This document shows, in pieces, positions 15,942 to 23,942 of a stretch of DNA of 64,000 nt. Location: assembly GCF_016428585.1 (NCBI RefSeq), contig NZ_JAELVR010000009.1, positions 124,001-188,000 on the forward strand, read 5' to 3'. Numbering within the stretch: position 1 is the first letter of the stretch; every line of letters starts with the position of its first letter. Under the pieces are notes generated by a model. It searched no databases and was not told the origin of the DNA. It worked only from the letters and a program-made list of their open reading frames with translations. The stretch comes from Sedimentitalea arenosa (GTDB taxonomy: Bacteria > Pseudomonadota > Alphaproteobacteria > Rhodobacterales > Rhodobacteraceae). The position numbers and the translations under genes are program-made.

Positions 15942-16654
15942 CAGAGCAGTCCGGCGATGCGATGCAGCCTGAGCGCCAGCCCGGTCGGATCGGAGAAGAA
16001 GGGAGAATGCGAGGTGGGCATTTCGAAGACATGGTCGGCGGGCCAGTCCCGTGTCATTCGGGCCTGGTATTCCGGTGGAATGGTGCGGTCATCGGCGCCG
16101 CGGATATAGAACTTGGGCACGTGTGCAAACCGGTTGGTCAGGGTCAGCGGCGTTTCCTGCGGCGCGATCGCCTGTGGGCAGAGATGGTCCATCGCATAGG
16201 ACACGGTGGCATCGGGGCAATCGTGGTAGAACAGCGCCCGAACGCGGTCGGGCACCAAACTGTAGGACAGCCCATCGGGCGCGCGCTCGACCGCTCCGGT
16301 CAGGGTCTGCCTCGGCCCGGCCTTGCGCATGTCGATCATCGAGAGGCCCGAGACCGGCACATAGGCACAGAGATAGACCAGCGCGCGCATTGCCGCCGGA
16401 TCGGCCTCGGCTGCGGCGCTGATCGGGTAGCCGCCCCAGGAATGACCCAGAACGATGCTGTCGGGCGTGCTGGCGGCAAGGACCGCGTCGCGGGTCAGGT
16501 CGAGCGTCACCTCGGACAGGGGCGTCGTGTCGTCGCCGTGGCCGGGGAGATCGATGGCGTGGGCGTCATGGCCGAGGTTTGCAAGCTCCCCCAAGAGGTC
16601 ACGCCAGCACCATGCCCCGTGGCAGGAGCCGTGTATCAGCAGGAACCGCGCCAT
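15941..16654 (-). CDS. Alpha/beta hydrolase, esterase-like
   Basis: A 237-residue cytoplasmic alpha/beta hydrolase starting MARFLLIHGSCHGAWCW. It shows the oxyanion region HGSCHG, nucleophile elbow GHSWGG, acid region RGADDRTIP and catalytic-His region TSHSPFF. The arrangement resembles the EstC/salicylate-esterase-like group of small methyl-esterases and hydroxynitrile lyases. It lies between pcaD (17 bp away) and pcaB (4-base-type overlap), so it probably feeds an ester or lactone substrate into the same pathway. The substrate is not known. The start at 16654 gives a compact protein of usual length; a longer frame to 17197 is an artefact overlapping pcaD. Confidence 0.85.
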   Translation of the reverse strand: MARFLLIHGSCHGAWCWRDLLGELANLGHDAHAIDLPGHGDDTTPLSEVTLDLTRDAVLAASTPDSIVLGHSWGGYPISAAAEADPAAMRALVYLCAYVPVSGLSMIDMRKAGPRQTLTGAVERAPDGLSYSLVPDRVRALFYHDCPDATVSYAMDHLCPQAIAPQETPLTLTNRFAHVPKFYIRGADDRTIPPEYQARMTRDWPADHVFEMPTSHSPFFSDPTGLALRLHRIAGLL

Positions 16655-16671
16655 GTCAGCGCTCCTTGCCC

Positions 16672-17460
16672 CTAGACATGGCCGGTTTCGCGCAGGAAGC
16701 GGGTCAGGACCTCGGCGTATTCCACCGGGTTCTCGACGCAGGGCAGGTGGCCCGCGCCGCGGATCAGGTGGAACTGCGAGCCGGGAACCAGGTCGACGGT
16801 TTCGCGCACGAGGTCGGGCGGGGTCGAGCCGTCCTGATCGCCCGCGATGCCGAGCGTCGGCAGGCGCAACCCGCTGGTCGGGGTCATGAAATCGGTGCCC
16901 GAAATCGCGGCGGAACACCCGACATAGCCCACGGCCGGCTGGCGCACCAGCATGTTGCGCCAGAGCGCGAGGTCCGGGCTGGCGCGGAAGGATTTGCTGA
17001 ACCAGCGCTCCATGACCGGGTCGGCGAGGCTTTCGATGCCGCCGGCCTCGATCGCGGCGATGCGGTCGTTCCACATCTCGGCGGTGCCGATCTTGGCCGC
17101 GGTGTTGGACAGCACCATCGCGCGCACGAGGTCCATCCGCTTGACCGCGAGGCCCTGCGCGATCATGCCGCCGATCGACAGGCCGACGAACAGGCAATCG
17201 CGCACCTTCAGGTGGTCGAGCAGCAATTCGGCGTCGCGCACCAGCGCGCCCATCGAGTAGGGTGCGGGCGGGGCCGAGGACAGACCGTGACCGCGCTTGT
17301 CGTAGCGGATCAGCCGCAGCCCGTCCGGCAGCAGCGGCAGCACCGCGTCCCAGAGCCTGAGATCGGTGCCCAGCGAGTTGGCGAAGACCATCGGCGCGCC
17401 GTCGGGATCGCCGTCGATACGATAATGAAGCTGGACCTCGCCCAGGTCGGCAATGTGCAT
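16672..17460 (-). CDS. pcaD: 3-oxoadipate enol-lactonase
   Basis: A 262-residue alpha/beta hydrolase with PcaD-type sequence: MVFANSLGTDLRLWD, RYDKRGHGLS, nucleophile elbow GLSIGGM and C-terminal RGAGHLPCVENP. PcaD hydrolyses 3-oxoadipate enol-lactone to 3-oxoadipate, the last ring-derived step of the beta-ketoadipate pathway. It heads the pcaD-hydrolase-pcaB unit; roseobacters usually have pcaDCHGB, so this locus lacks the dioxygenase and decarboxylase genes. It is 36 bp downstream of the threonine dehydratase-like gene. Confidence 0.9.
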   Translation of the reverse strand: MHIADLGEVQLHYRIDGDPDGAPMVFANSLGTDLRLWDAVLPLLPDGLRLIRYDKRGHGLSSAPPAPYSMGALVRDAELLLDHLKVRDCLFVGLSIGGMIAQGLAVKRMDLVRAMVLSNTAAKIGTAEMWNDRIAAIEAGGIESLADPVMERWFSKSFRASPDLALWRNMLVRQPAVGYVGCSAAISGTDFMTPTSGLRLPTLGIAGDQDGSTPPDLVRETVDLVPGSQFHLIRGAGHLPCVENPVEYAEVLTRFLRETGHV

Positions 17461-17496
17461 GAACGCCCTCCGCTGATCGATCGGCGCGACCCTAGC

Positions 17497-18474
17497 CTAA
17501 GGCTCGAGCCTTGCCAACGCGTCGCGGAACACCGCAGGATCGACATTGCCGCCGGTGGCGACGGCGATCACCGCGTCGCCCTGCACCGCCTCGGGGTGGA
17601 AAAGGGCGGCGGCCAAGGCCACCGCGCCGCCCGGTTCCAGCACGATCTTGAGCCGGGCGAAGGCGAGCGCCATGGCCTGCAGTGCCTGCGCCTCGGTCAC
17701 GACGAGGCCCGGCCCGCACAGCCGCTTCAGGATCGGGAAGGTGATCTCGCCGGGTTGCGGCGTCACGATGGCGTCGCAGAGACTGCCGGAGGTTCGGGCG
17801 TTGCGCTGGATCGACCCGGTGGCGAGCGAGCGGGCCACGTCATCGAACCCTTCTGGCTCGACCGTGCGGGCGCGCAGCCCCGGCGCGTGGCCTTCCAGCG
17901 CCAGCGCGATGCCCGAGGTCAGCCCGCCGCCGCCGCAGCAGACCAGAACGTCGCCCTCGGTCACGCCCTCGGCGGCGGCCTGGTCGGCGATCTCGAGCCC
18001 GGTGGTGCCCTGACCCGCGATCACCTGCGGCTCGTCGAAAGGCTTGATGAGGGTCAGGCCGCGCTCGGCGGCGAGGCGGTCGCCGATTGCGTCGCGATCC
18101 TCGGTTTCGCGGTCGTAGAGCACGATTTCGGCGCCCAGCGCACGGGTGTTGTCGATCTTCATGCGCGGGGCGTCGGCGGGCATGATGATGACTGCCGGTG
18201 CACCACGCGCCTGGGCGGCCCGGGCGACGCCCTGGGCGTGGTTGCCGCTGGAAAAGGCGATGACGCCGCGCGCGCGGGTATCGGGGGGCAGGGCCGAGAC
18301 CGCCGACCAGCCGCCGCGGAACTTGAAGCTGCCGGTGTGCTGCAGGCATTCGGCCTTGACCAGCACCCGCCGCCCGGCGATTTCGTCGAGAAACGGCGAG
18401 GACAGCAGCGGTGTACGCCGCGCGTGGCCCGCAAGCCGGTCGGCGGCGGCGTGGATCATCGACAGGTCGCTCAT
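17497..18474 (-). CDS. Threonine/serine dehydratase-like PLP enzyme
   Basis: A 325-residue fold-type II pyridoxal-phosphate enzyme. The PLP lysine lies in GSFKFRGG near residue 50, the substrate loop is FSSGNHAQGVA, and the phosphate-binding loop is CCGGGGLTSG. There is no C-terminal ACT regulatory domain, so it is a catabolic-type threonine/serine ammonia-lyase, serine racemase or hydroxyaspartate ammonia-lyase rather than biosynthetic IlvA. Its start overlaps the stop of the upstream hydrolase by four bases (ATGA). Which hydroxy-amino acid it uses cannot be told here. Confidence 0.85.
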   Translation of the reverse strand: MSDLSMIHAAADRLAGHARRTPLLSSPFLDEIAGRRVLVKAECLQHTGSFKFRGGWSAVSALPPDTRARGVIAFSSGNHAQGVARAAQARGAPAVIIMPADAPRMKIDNTRALGAEIVLYDRETEDRDAIGDRLAAERGLTLIKPFDEPQVIAGQGTTGLEIADQAAAEGVTEGDVLVCCGGGGLTSGIALALEGHAPGLRARTVEPEGFDDVARSLATGSIQRNARTSGSLCDAIVTPQPGEITFPILKRLCGPGLVVTEAQALQAMALAFARLKIVLEPGGAVALAAALFHPEAVQGDAVIAVATGGNVDPAVFRDALARLEP

Positions 18475-19301
18475 GCGGTGTCCTTCAGGATGCGGCGGAT
18501 CAGGTCCAGGCTTTCGGGTTCGTCGAGCAGCGGCACGTGGCCCCGGTCGGGCACCGTGACGGCGATCATCTCGGGATTGCGGGCCTGCATCGCGGCGAGT
18601 GTCTCGGCGCCGAGGATGTCGGAATTGGCACCGCGCAGCACGCCGAGCGGCTTTTCGGCGAGCGCGTCAAAGAGCGGCCAGAGGTCGGGGGGCGGACCGT
18701 CCTGCATCTGTGCCATCAGCGCGTCGCGCAGGCGCGGATCGTAAGTCAGGGCGAGGCCCGCGTCGGTCTGGCGGAACTGCGCGGCGGCCTGACGTTGCCA
18801 GATCTCGGGGGAAAGGCCGGGGAATTGCGGTTCGAGGGCCGCCTGCAGCGCCTGCGCCGCGTCGGCGAGGGTCCGGGCGGTCGGTGGGCGGCCCACGTAG
18901 TCGAGGATGCGGGCGATGCCCGCGGGCGCGACCTCGGGGCCGACATCGTTCAGGATCACCCCGGCGACGCGATCCGGCTGCGTCGCGGCCAGCGCCATGG
19001 CGATCAGCCCGCCGCGCGACGTGCCGAGGATCGTGACCGCGGCGAGGCCCAGATGGTCGAGCAGGTCGACCACATCCTGCGCCTCGCGCGGGACCGCGTA
19101 GCTGTTGAAATCGGGCGCAGGGTCGGACTGGCCGCGACCGCGGTAATCCATTGCGATCAGGCGCAGATCGCTCACATGGGGGGCGAGGAAGTCGAAGTCG
19201 CGCGTGTTGCGCGTGAGACCCGGCAGGCAGAGCAGGGGCTGGCCGGCGCCGGTGTCCTCGTAGTGGAGGGTGAGCCCGTCGGTGGTGATGAAACGGGCCA
19301 T
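18471..19301 (-). CDS. Alpha/beta hydrolase
   Basis: A 276-residue alpha/beta hydrolase starting MARFITTDGLTLHYEDTGAG. It shows the oxyanion segment CLPGLTRNTRDF, MDYRGRGQS, nucleophile elbow GTSRGG and terminal His in PDRGHVPLLDEPE. It resembles the esterase/epoxide hydrolase/haloperoxidase-like group. It overlaps both neighbours (TGATG with the dehalogenase upstream, ATGA with the dehydratase downstream), so the three genes are translationally coupled. The substrate is unknown. Confidence 0.83.
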   Translation of the reverse strand: MARFITTDGLTLHYEDTGAGQPLLCLPGLTRNTRDFDFLAPHVSDLRLIAMDYRGRGQSDPAPDFNSYAVPREAQDVVDLLDHLGLAAVTILGTSRGGLIAMALAATQPDRVAGVILNDVGPEVAPAGIARILDYVGRPPTARTLADAAQALQAALEPQFPGLSPEIWQRQAAAQFRQTDAGLALTYDPRLRDALMAQMQDGPPPDLWPLFDALAEKPLGVLRGANSDILGAETLAAMQARNPEMIAVTVPDRGHVPLLDEPESLDLIRRILKDTA

Positions 19302-19987
19302 CAGCGCGCCGCCAGATCGGGGATGGAGGTCAGGTCGGACAGCACATGGGCCGGTGTCCAGGGCAGCCGGTCGACCGGATCGCCGGCGCGGTTGACCCAG
19401 GCGGTGGTGAAGCCGTAGCCGGTGGCGCAGGCGGCGTCCCAGCCGTTGGAGGAGACGAAGAGCACCTCGTCGTCAGGGCATCCGAAGCGCGCGCCGACGA
19501 GATCGTAGACCGCTGCCGCGGGCTTGAAGATGCCGACGGTTTCGACGGACAGGACATCGTCGAGCAGCGTGCCGATCCCCGCCGAGCGGATCGCGCCGTC
19601 GAGCATCGCGGGCGAGCCGTTGGAGAGGATCGCGGTCTGCTGCCCGCCGTCCTTGAGCGCGGCGAGCATGCCGGGCACCTCGGGATAGGCGGCGAGTTCC
19701 CAGTAGAGGTCCAGCAGGCGCTGGCGCAGGGCGGCGTCGCCGGCGAGACCGGCGGCCTCGAGCGCCCAGTCGAGCCCGTTCTGGGTGACCTCCCAGAAAT
19801 CCGTGTGAGCGCCCGCGACCGCGCGCAGCCAGGTGTATTGCAGTTGCTTGAGGCGCCAGTGTTCGGCCAGCGTGCGCCAGCTGTCCGCCAGCGCCGGGAA
19901 GGCCGGGTCCCGGGCGGCGTGACGCGCGGCGGCGGCGACGTCGAAGAGGGTGCCGTAGGCATCGAAGACACAGGTGGTGATGGGCAT
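19301..19987 (-). CDS. Haloacid dehalogenase, type II
   Basis: A 228-residue HAD-superfamily protein. The nucleophile motif is VFDAYGTLFDV at residues 6-16, motif II is LSNGSPAML, the motif III lysine lies in GIFKPAAAVYDL, and the acidic motif is FVSSNGWDA. These match L-2-haloacid dehalogenases, which release halide from short 2-haloalkanoates. The start at 19987 was chosen because the nucleophile Asp then falls near residue 9, as usual. It is the first gene of the nine-gene minus-strand run and overlaps the next by TGATG. Its promoter probably lies in the gap containing repeat copy B. Confidence 0.88.
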   Translation of the reverse strand: MPITTCVFDAYGTLFDVAAAARHAARDPAFPALADSWRTLAEHWRLKQLQYTWLRAVAGAHTDFWEVTQNGLDWALEAAGLAGDAALRQRLLDLYWELAAYPEVPGMLAALKDGGQQTAILSNGSPAMLDGAIRSAGIGTLLDDVLSVETVGIFKPAAAVYDLVGARFGCPDDEVLFVSSNGWDAACATGYGFTTAWVNRAGDPVDRLPWTPAHVLSDLTSIPDLAAR

Positions 19988-20068
19988 CGCGGGCTCCAGA
20001 TTTTGGCGCAGAGTGGCACAGGTGAAGCGGGGTTGGAAGCGCCGGAATGGCGCTGGTTCGGCGCGGGT

Positions 20069-20130
20069 GGGGGCGCTGCCCCCGTCGCCTGGCGGCGACT
20101 CCCCCGGAGTATTTTTCCAAAGATGAAAAG
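20069..20130 (+). repeat. Intergenic palindromic repeat, copy B
   Basis: Plus-sense copy with hairpins GGGGGC-GCT-GCCCCC (20069-20083) and GTCGCC-TGGC-GGCGAC (20084-20099), then the core GGAGTATT-N6-AAGATGAA. It lies between the divergent dehalogenase and FKBP genes. Confidence 0.8.
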
Positions 20131-20250
20131 GGGTTGGCGGGCAGGGGCGGGGGCGCGGGTTTACATGCGGGGATGAGGGGTTAGGTTGGGCGTTCCTGCC
20201 CGGCCCCACGGTCTGGCCAAACGCGACACAGAGCCCAAGGGGGAGATACC

Positions 20251-20682
20251 ATGACCCAGGCCAAGACAGGCGATACCGTGCGTATCCATTATACCGGAAC
20301 CCTTCAGGACGGCAGCACCTTCGACAGCTCGGAAGGCCGCGACCCGCTGGAATTCGAGGTCGGATCGGGGCAGATCATACCCGGTCTGGACGGCGCGCTG
20401 CCTGGCATGGAGGTGGGTGAGAAGAAGGTGGTGAACGTCGCCTGCGAGGACGCCTATGGCCCGGTCCAGCCGGGGATGCGTCAGGCGGTGCCGCGCGAGA
20501 GCATTCCGCCGGAGATCGACCTGCAGACCGGAATGCAGCTGCAGATGCAGTCGAGCGAAGGGCAGGTGCTGCCGGTGACCGTGGTCGAGATGACCGAGGA
20601 GAAGGTCACGCTGGATGCGAACCATCCGCTGGCGGGGCAGGACCTCGTGTTCGAGATCGAACTGGTCGCGGTCGGGGAGTAA
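20251..20682 (+). CDS. FKBP-type peptidyl-prolyl cis-trans isomerase, SlyD-like
   Basis: A 143-residue protein with FKBP motifs VRIHYTGTLQDGSTFDSSEG near the N-terminus and IIPGLDGALPGMEVGEKK, followed by an insert-in-flap domain (residues about 68-125). This is the SlyD layout, but the histidine/cysteine-rich metal-binding tail of E. coli SlyD is missing; the protein stops at VAVGE. It catalyses proline isomerisation during protein folding and is probably cytoplasmic, since no signal peptide is present. A GGGGGAG ribosome site precedes the ATG. It stands alone between divergent or opposing genes. Confidence 0.9.
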   Translation: MTQAKTGDTVRIHYTGTLQDGSTFDSSEGRDPLEFEVGSGQIIPGLDGALPGMEVGEKKVVNVACEDAYGPVQPGMRQAVPRESIPPEIDLQTGMQLQMQSSEGQVLPVTVVEMTEEKVTLDANHPLAGQDLVFEIELVAVGE

Positions 20683-21093
20683 CACCGCCGGCGCACGATT
20701 TTTTCCGAAAGCGCGTTAACGCCCTTGTTTTCATGGGCGGGTGGCCTGTGCCATGCGTGCAGACTCCGTGCATACCGCGTGCATACGCGGCGTGTGGCTT
20801 TGCTGTGCAGCGCAGCGTTGACGCGGCGCGCGGTGCAGGGAGGTGCCCGGTGCGGGAAGCTGTGTCGGGATGCCAACCCGGAAGGGCAGCGGAGAGACCG
20901 CGCACTCGAACCGGAGCCATCCTGTTGCGGTCTCCGCCACGGGTCGCCAGGCGGTGGACATGAGGATCGGCCTGCCGGGAATGGTCGAGACGCATCGCAG
21001 GGTTCAGCGTGGAACCTTGGGTCCGTCCAGGTCATCGGCGATCCCGAGGCAGGGTGCGGTCGCTCGCCCGCGCTCGCGCGGTTCGGGGCGCGT
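20683..21093. other. 411-bp gap without a recognisable gene; contains three 11-bp-spaced iterons
   Basis: No convincing coding sequence is present. Several short open frames on both strands overlap each other and have cysteine/arginine-rich translations typical of non-coding GC-rich DNA. The notable content is a perfect 10-bp palindrome GCGTTAACGC near 20712 and three CGTGCA(G/T)AC copies at 20756, 20767 and 20778. No strong terminator with a T-tract follows the FKBP gene. Confidence 0.6.
20756..20786 (+). repeat. Three 9-bp iterons at 11-bp spacing
   Basis: CGTGCAGAC at 20756-20764 and CGTGCATAC at 20767-20775 and 20778-20786 are spaced by exactly 11 bp, about one helical turn. They lie in the gene-free stretch after the FKBP gene. 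Same-face spacing suggests a protein-binding array, but no regulator is identified. Confidence 0.6.
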
Positions 21094-21699
21094 TCAGGTT
21101 GCGCCTGAGCGCGCATGGCGCAGGCACCGCAGCGCGCCGAGACTGCCGATACCGCCCAGGAGCAGCAACAAGCTGGCCGGGAGTGGAATCGGAGCGATAT
21201 CCGCGGTTTCATAGGTCAGAGAGACGGTGCCGTAGCCCGGCTGTCCCAGAAACGGCACCCCGGTTCCGGCATACCAGAGCCCGGTGAACCCGCCTTCGTC
21301 CGCGAACAGCGCGAGGTCGAAAGCGACCGGGGCACCGACGAAGGAGGATGCGTCGACCCCGAGCGCGCGCAGGTCGGCGGAGAAGGTGAGAAAATTCTCG
21401 GACTGCCCGAGCGCCATGCTCGCCAGCGCTGTGCCGTTCAACAGGACGCTCGCGAAGGCCTCGGCTGCGGTCAGATCGTTCACGAGGATGCGGGAATCGA
21501 TCGACAGGGTGGCCGAGACGAGCCCTGCGGGATCGCCGGAAAACGGATCGAGGAAGAGCGAGTCGGTGACGGTCGTATTGGTCACGACGGCCGAGAACAC
21601 GAAAGCCCCGGTGACGGTTTCAGTGGCCGCGTGGGCGGAACAGGACACCGTCAGCGCGGCAAGACCCGAGGCTGCGAGACGGGACAGGTCCAGGGACAT
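21094..21699 (-). CDS. VPLPA-CTERM sorting domain-containing exported protein
   Basis: A 201-residue protein with an N-terminal signal peptide (cleavage likely after SCSAHA) and a C-terminal tripartite sorting signal: the motif IPLPASLLLLLGG, a hydrophobic helix and a basic tail (LRCLRHAR). This is the VPLPA variant of PEP-CTERM proteins, processed by exosortase-type enzymes at the inner membrane and destined for the cell surface or extracellular matrix. The central 140 residues are low-complexity beta-rich sequence I do not recognise. A strong AGGAGG ribosome site precedes the ATG, and a sigma-54-like promoter lies about 43 bp upstream. No exosortase gene is in this window. Confidence 0.8.
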   Translation of the reverse strand: MSLDLSRLAASGLAALTVSCSAHAATETVTGAFVFSAVVTNTTVTDSLFLDPFSGDPAGLVSATLSIDSRILVNDLTAAEAFASVLLNGTALASMALGQSENFLTFSADLRALGVDASSFVGAPVAFDLALFADEGGFTGLWYAGTGVPFLGQPGYGTVSLTYETADIAPIPLPASLLLLLGGIGSLGALRCLRHARSGAT

Positions 21700-21741
21700 G
21701 GCTGCCTCCTGTCGGTTGATGTCGCCCGGTTGCCTTTCGCG

Positions 21742-21755
21742 GCAAAATCATGGCC
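21742..21755 (-). promoter_or_regulatory. Sigma-54-like -24/-12 promoter for the VPLPA-CTERM gene
   Basis: On the minus strand the sequence GGCCATGATTTTGC gives GG-N10-GC with TTGC at the -12 side, matching the RpoN consensus spacing. The -12 element lies 43 bp upstream of the start codon, which would give a leader of about 30 nt. The same bases form an 8-bp inverted repeat (GCAAAATC/GATTTTGC), so a dyad operator is the alternative reading. Some PEP-CTERM systems are controlled by a sigma-54 activator, which fits. Confidence 0.45.
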
Positions 21756-21877
21756 GATTTTGCGGTTTTTCGCAATCCGGCCGGACCCGGGCGCCGGTCG
21801 TCGGATGCCCGAAGCTGGGTCGCGCACCGCGCGGCGGGCCACCGGTGGCAAAGCAGGTCGTGGCGCCTGGCCCGGTC

Positions 21878-22669
21878 TCAGAGGTATTCGGATTGGGGCA
21901 TGCCGAGGACGTGGTAGCCGCCGTCGACGCGGATGATTTCGCCCGTGGTGCAGGCGCCGGCGTCGGAGACGAGGTAGACCGCGGTGCCGCCCACCGCCTC
22001 GAGCGTCGCGTTGGCGCGCAGCGGGGCGTTCTGGTCGGTGTGCTTGTAGGTGCGGCGCGCGCCGCCGATGGCGGCACCGGCCAGGGTCTTCATCGGGCCC
22101 GGCGAGATCGCGTTGACGCGGATGCCTTCGGGGCCGAGATCGTTGGCCAGGTAGCGCGTCGCGGATTCCAGTGCCGCCTTGGCGACGCCCATGACGTTGT
22201 AGTTCGGCACCACCCGGTTGCTGCCCTGGTAGGTCAGGGTGATCAGCGTGCCGCCGTTCTCGACCATCAGGGGATGGGCGCGGCGGGCGATCTCGATGAA
22301 GGAATAGGCGCTGATGTCCAGCGAGTTCTTGAAATTGGCGCGGCTGGTGTTGAGGAACCGCCCGGTCAGTTCGGACTTGTCGGAATAGGCGATGGCGTGG
22401 ATGACGAAATCGATGGTCGGCCAGCGCGCCGACAGGGCGTCGAAAGCGGCGTCGAGCGAGGGATCGTCGGTCACGTCGACATCGACCATGAAATCGGAGC
22501 CGACCGAGGCGGCCAGCGGTTCGAGCCGCTTGCCGAAGGCGTCGCCCTGGTAGGTGAAGGCCAGGTCGGCCCCCGCCTCGTGCAGGGCGCGGGCGATGCC
22601 CCAGGCGATCGAGCGATCATTGGCGACGCCCATGACGAGGCCGCGTTTGCCTGCGAGTGAAGTGGTCAT
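21878..22669 (-). CDS. fabI: Enoyl-[acyl-carrier-protein] reductase (NADH)
   Basis: A 263-residue short-chain reductase with FabI features: the divergent nucleotide motif GVANDRSIAWGIA near residue 15, catalytic Tyr and Lys in the Y-x6-K segment YNVMGVAK, and SPGPMKTLA. FabI performs the last reduction in each round of fatty-acid elongation and is the target of triclosan-like inhibitors. It is the third gene of the fabA-fabB-fabI unit, starting 9 bp after the fabB stop. Length and motifs are normal. Confidence 0.95.
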   Translation of the reverse strand: MTTSLAGKRGLVMGVANDRSIAWGIARALHEAGADLAFTYQGDAFGKRLEPLAASVGSDFMVDVDVTDDPSLDAAFDALSARWPTIDFVIHAIAYSDKSELTGRFLNTSRANFKNSLDISAYSFIEIARRAHPLMVENGGTLITLTYQGSNRVVPNYNVMGVAKAALESATRYLANDLGPEGIRVNAISPGPMKTLAGAAIGGARRTYKHTDQNAPLRANATLEAVGGTAVYLVSDAGACTTGEIIRVDGGYHVLGMPQSEYL

Positions 22670-22678
22670 GTCCCGATC

Positions 22679-23908
22679 CTATCCGTTGAATTTCGACAGG
22701 ATCATCGATCCGTTGGTGCCGCCGAATCCGAAGCTGTTGGTCATCACGCTGTCCAGCCCGGCGTTCTCGACCATGTCCAGCGCGATCTCGGACGGATCCA
22801 GCGCCGGGTCGAGGGTTTCGACGTTGATCGAGCGGGCGATGAAGTCGTTGTCGAGCATCAGGAGGCTGAAGATCGCCTCGAGCGCGCCGGCCGCACCCTG
22901 GGCGTGGCCGGTCATCGACTTGGTCGAACTGATCGGGGGCGTCGTGCCTTGCCCGAAGACGCGGCGCACGGCCTCGACCTCGCCGACATCGCCCACCGGC
23001 GTGCTGGTGCCGTGGGCGTTGATGTAGCCGACGCGGCGCTCTTCGGGCAGGGTCGCCAGCGCCAGCCGCATGGCCCGTTCGCCGCCTTCGCCGGAGGGGG
23101 CGACCATGTCGTGCCCGTCGCTGGTGGCGCCGTAGCCGGTGACCTCGGCATAGATCTTGGCGCCGCGCGCCCGGGCGTGCTCGAGGTCTTCGAGCACCAC
23201 GATGCCGCCGCCGCCCGAGATGACGAAGCCGTCGCGGTCGGCGTCGAAGGCGCGCGAGGCGCGCTGCGGCGTGTCGTTGTACTTGCTGCTCATCGCGCCC
23301 ATCGCGTCGAACAGGCAGGAGAGGGTCCAGTCGAGTTCTTCACCGCCGCCGGCGAACATCACGTCCTGCTTGCCCATCATGATCTGTTCGGCGGCGTTGC
23401 CGATGCAGTGCAGGCTGGTCGAGCAGGCGGAGGTGATGGAATAGTTGATTCCCTTGATCTTGTAGGCCGTGGCGAGGTTGGCCGAGATCGTCGAGGACAT
23501 GCATTTGGGCACCGCGAAGGGGCCGATGCGCTTGGTCGCGCCGGATTTCAGCACCGTCTGGTGCGCGGTCAGCATGGCGCTGGTCGAGGGCCCGCCGGAG
23601 CCGGCGACGAGGCCGGTGCGCGGGTTCACGATGTCGGAGTCGTCCAGCCCGGCGTCGGCGATGGCCTCGGCCATGGCGATATGGGCATAGGCGGCGCCCG
23701 GTCCCATGAAGCGCAGGGCGCGCTTGTCGACGTGGTCGGCGACGGTCAGCTTGAGCGTGCCGGCCACCTGGCTGCGAAAGCCGTGTTCGGCCATGTCGGG
23801 GCTGGCCTCGATTCCGGACGTGCCCGCCTTGAGCGCGGCCAGGACCTCGGCTGCGTTATTTCCGATGGACGAGACGATCCCCAGCCCGGTTACAACGACG
23901 CGACGCAT
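22679..23908 (-). CDS. fabB: Beta-ketoacyl-[acyl-carrier-protein] synthase I
   Basis: A 409-residue condensing enzyme. The nucleophile Cys lies in the SACSTSLHCIGNA segment; the two catalytic His residues lie in INAHGTSTPVGD and SMTGHAQGAAG. FabB elongates unsaturated acyl-ACPs made by FabA and is needed for the anaerobic route to unsaturated fatty acids. It sits between fabA (34 bp upstream) and fabI (9 bp downstream) as one operon. The start at 23908 follows AGGGAGAG. Confidence 0.95.
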   Translation of the reverse strand: MRRVVVTGLGIVSSIGNNAAEVLAALKAGTSGIEASPDMAEHGFRSQVAGTLKLTVADHVDKRALRFMGPGAAYAHIAMAEAIADAGLDDSDIVNPRTGLVAGSGGPSTSAMLTAHQTVLKSGATKRIGPFAVPKCMSSTISANLATAYKIKGINYSITSACSTSLHCIGNAAEQIMMGKQDVMFAGGGEELDWTLSCLFDAMGAMSSKYNDTPQRASRAFDADRDGFVISGGGGIVVLEDLEHARARGAKIYAEVTGYGATSDGHDMVAPSGEGGERAMRLALATLPEERRVGYINAHGTSTPVGDVGEVEAVRRVFGQGTTPPISSTKSMTGHAQGAAGALEAIFSLLMLDNDFIARSINVETLDPALDPSEIALDMVENAGLDSVMTNSFGFGGTNGSMILSKFNG

Positions 23909-23942
23909 CGGCGCTCTCCCTCTTGGCGGCCCTGACGGGCAA

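Noticed and set aside
16579-18744. Open frame of 721 codons on the plus strand
   Set aside because: It runs antisense through pcaD and the dehydratase gene, with low-complexity composition and no recognised motif.
20725-21108. Short open frames in the gap after the FKBP gene
   Set aside because: Frames on both strands overlap, are Cys/Arg-rich and have no ribosome site; none looks like a protein.
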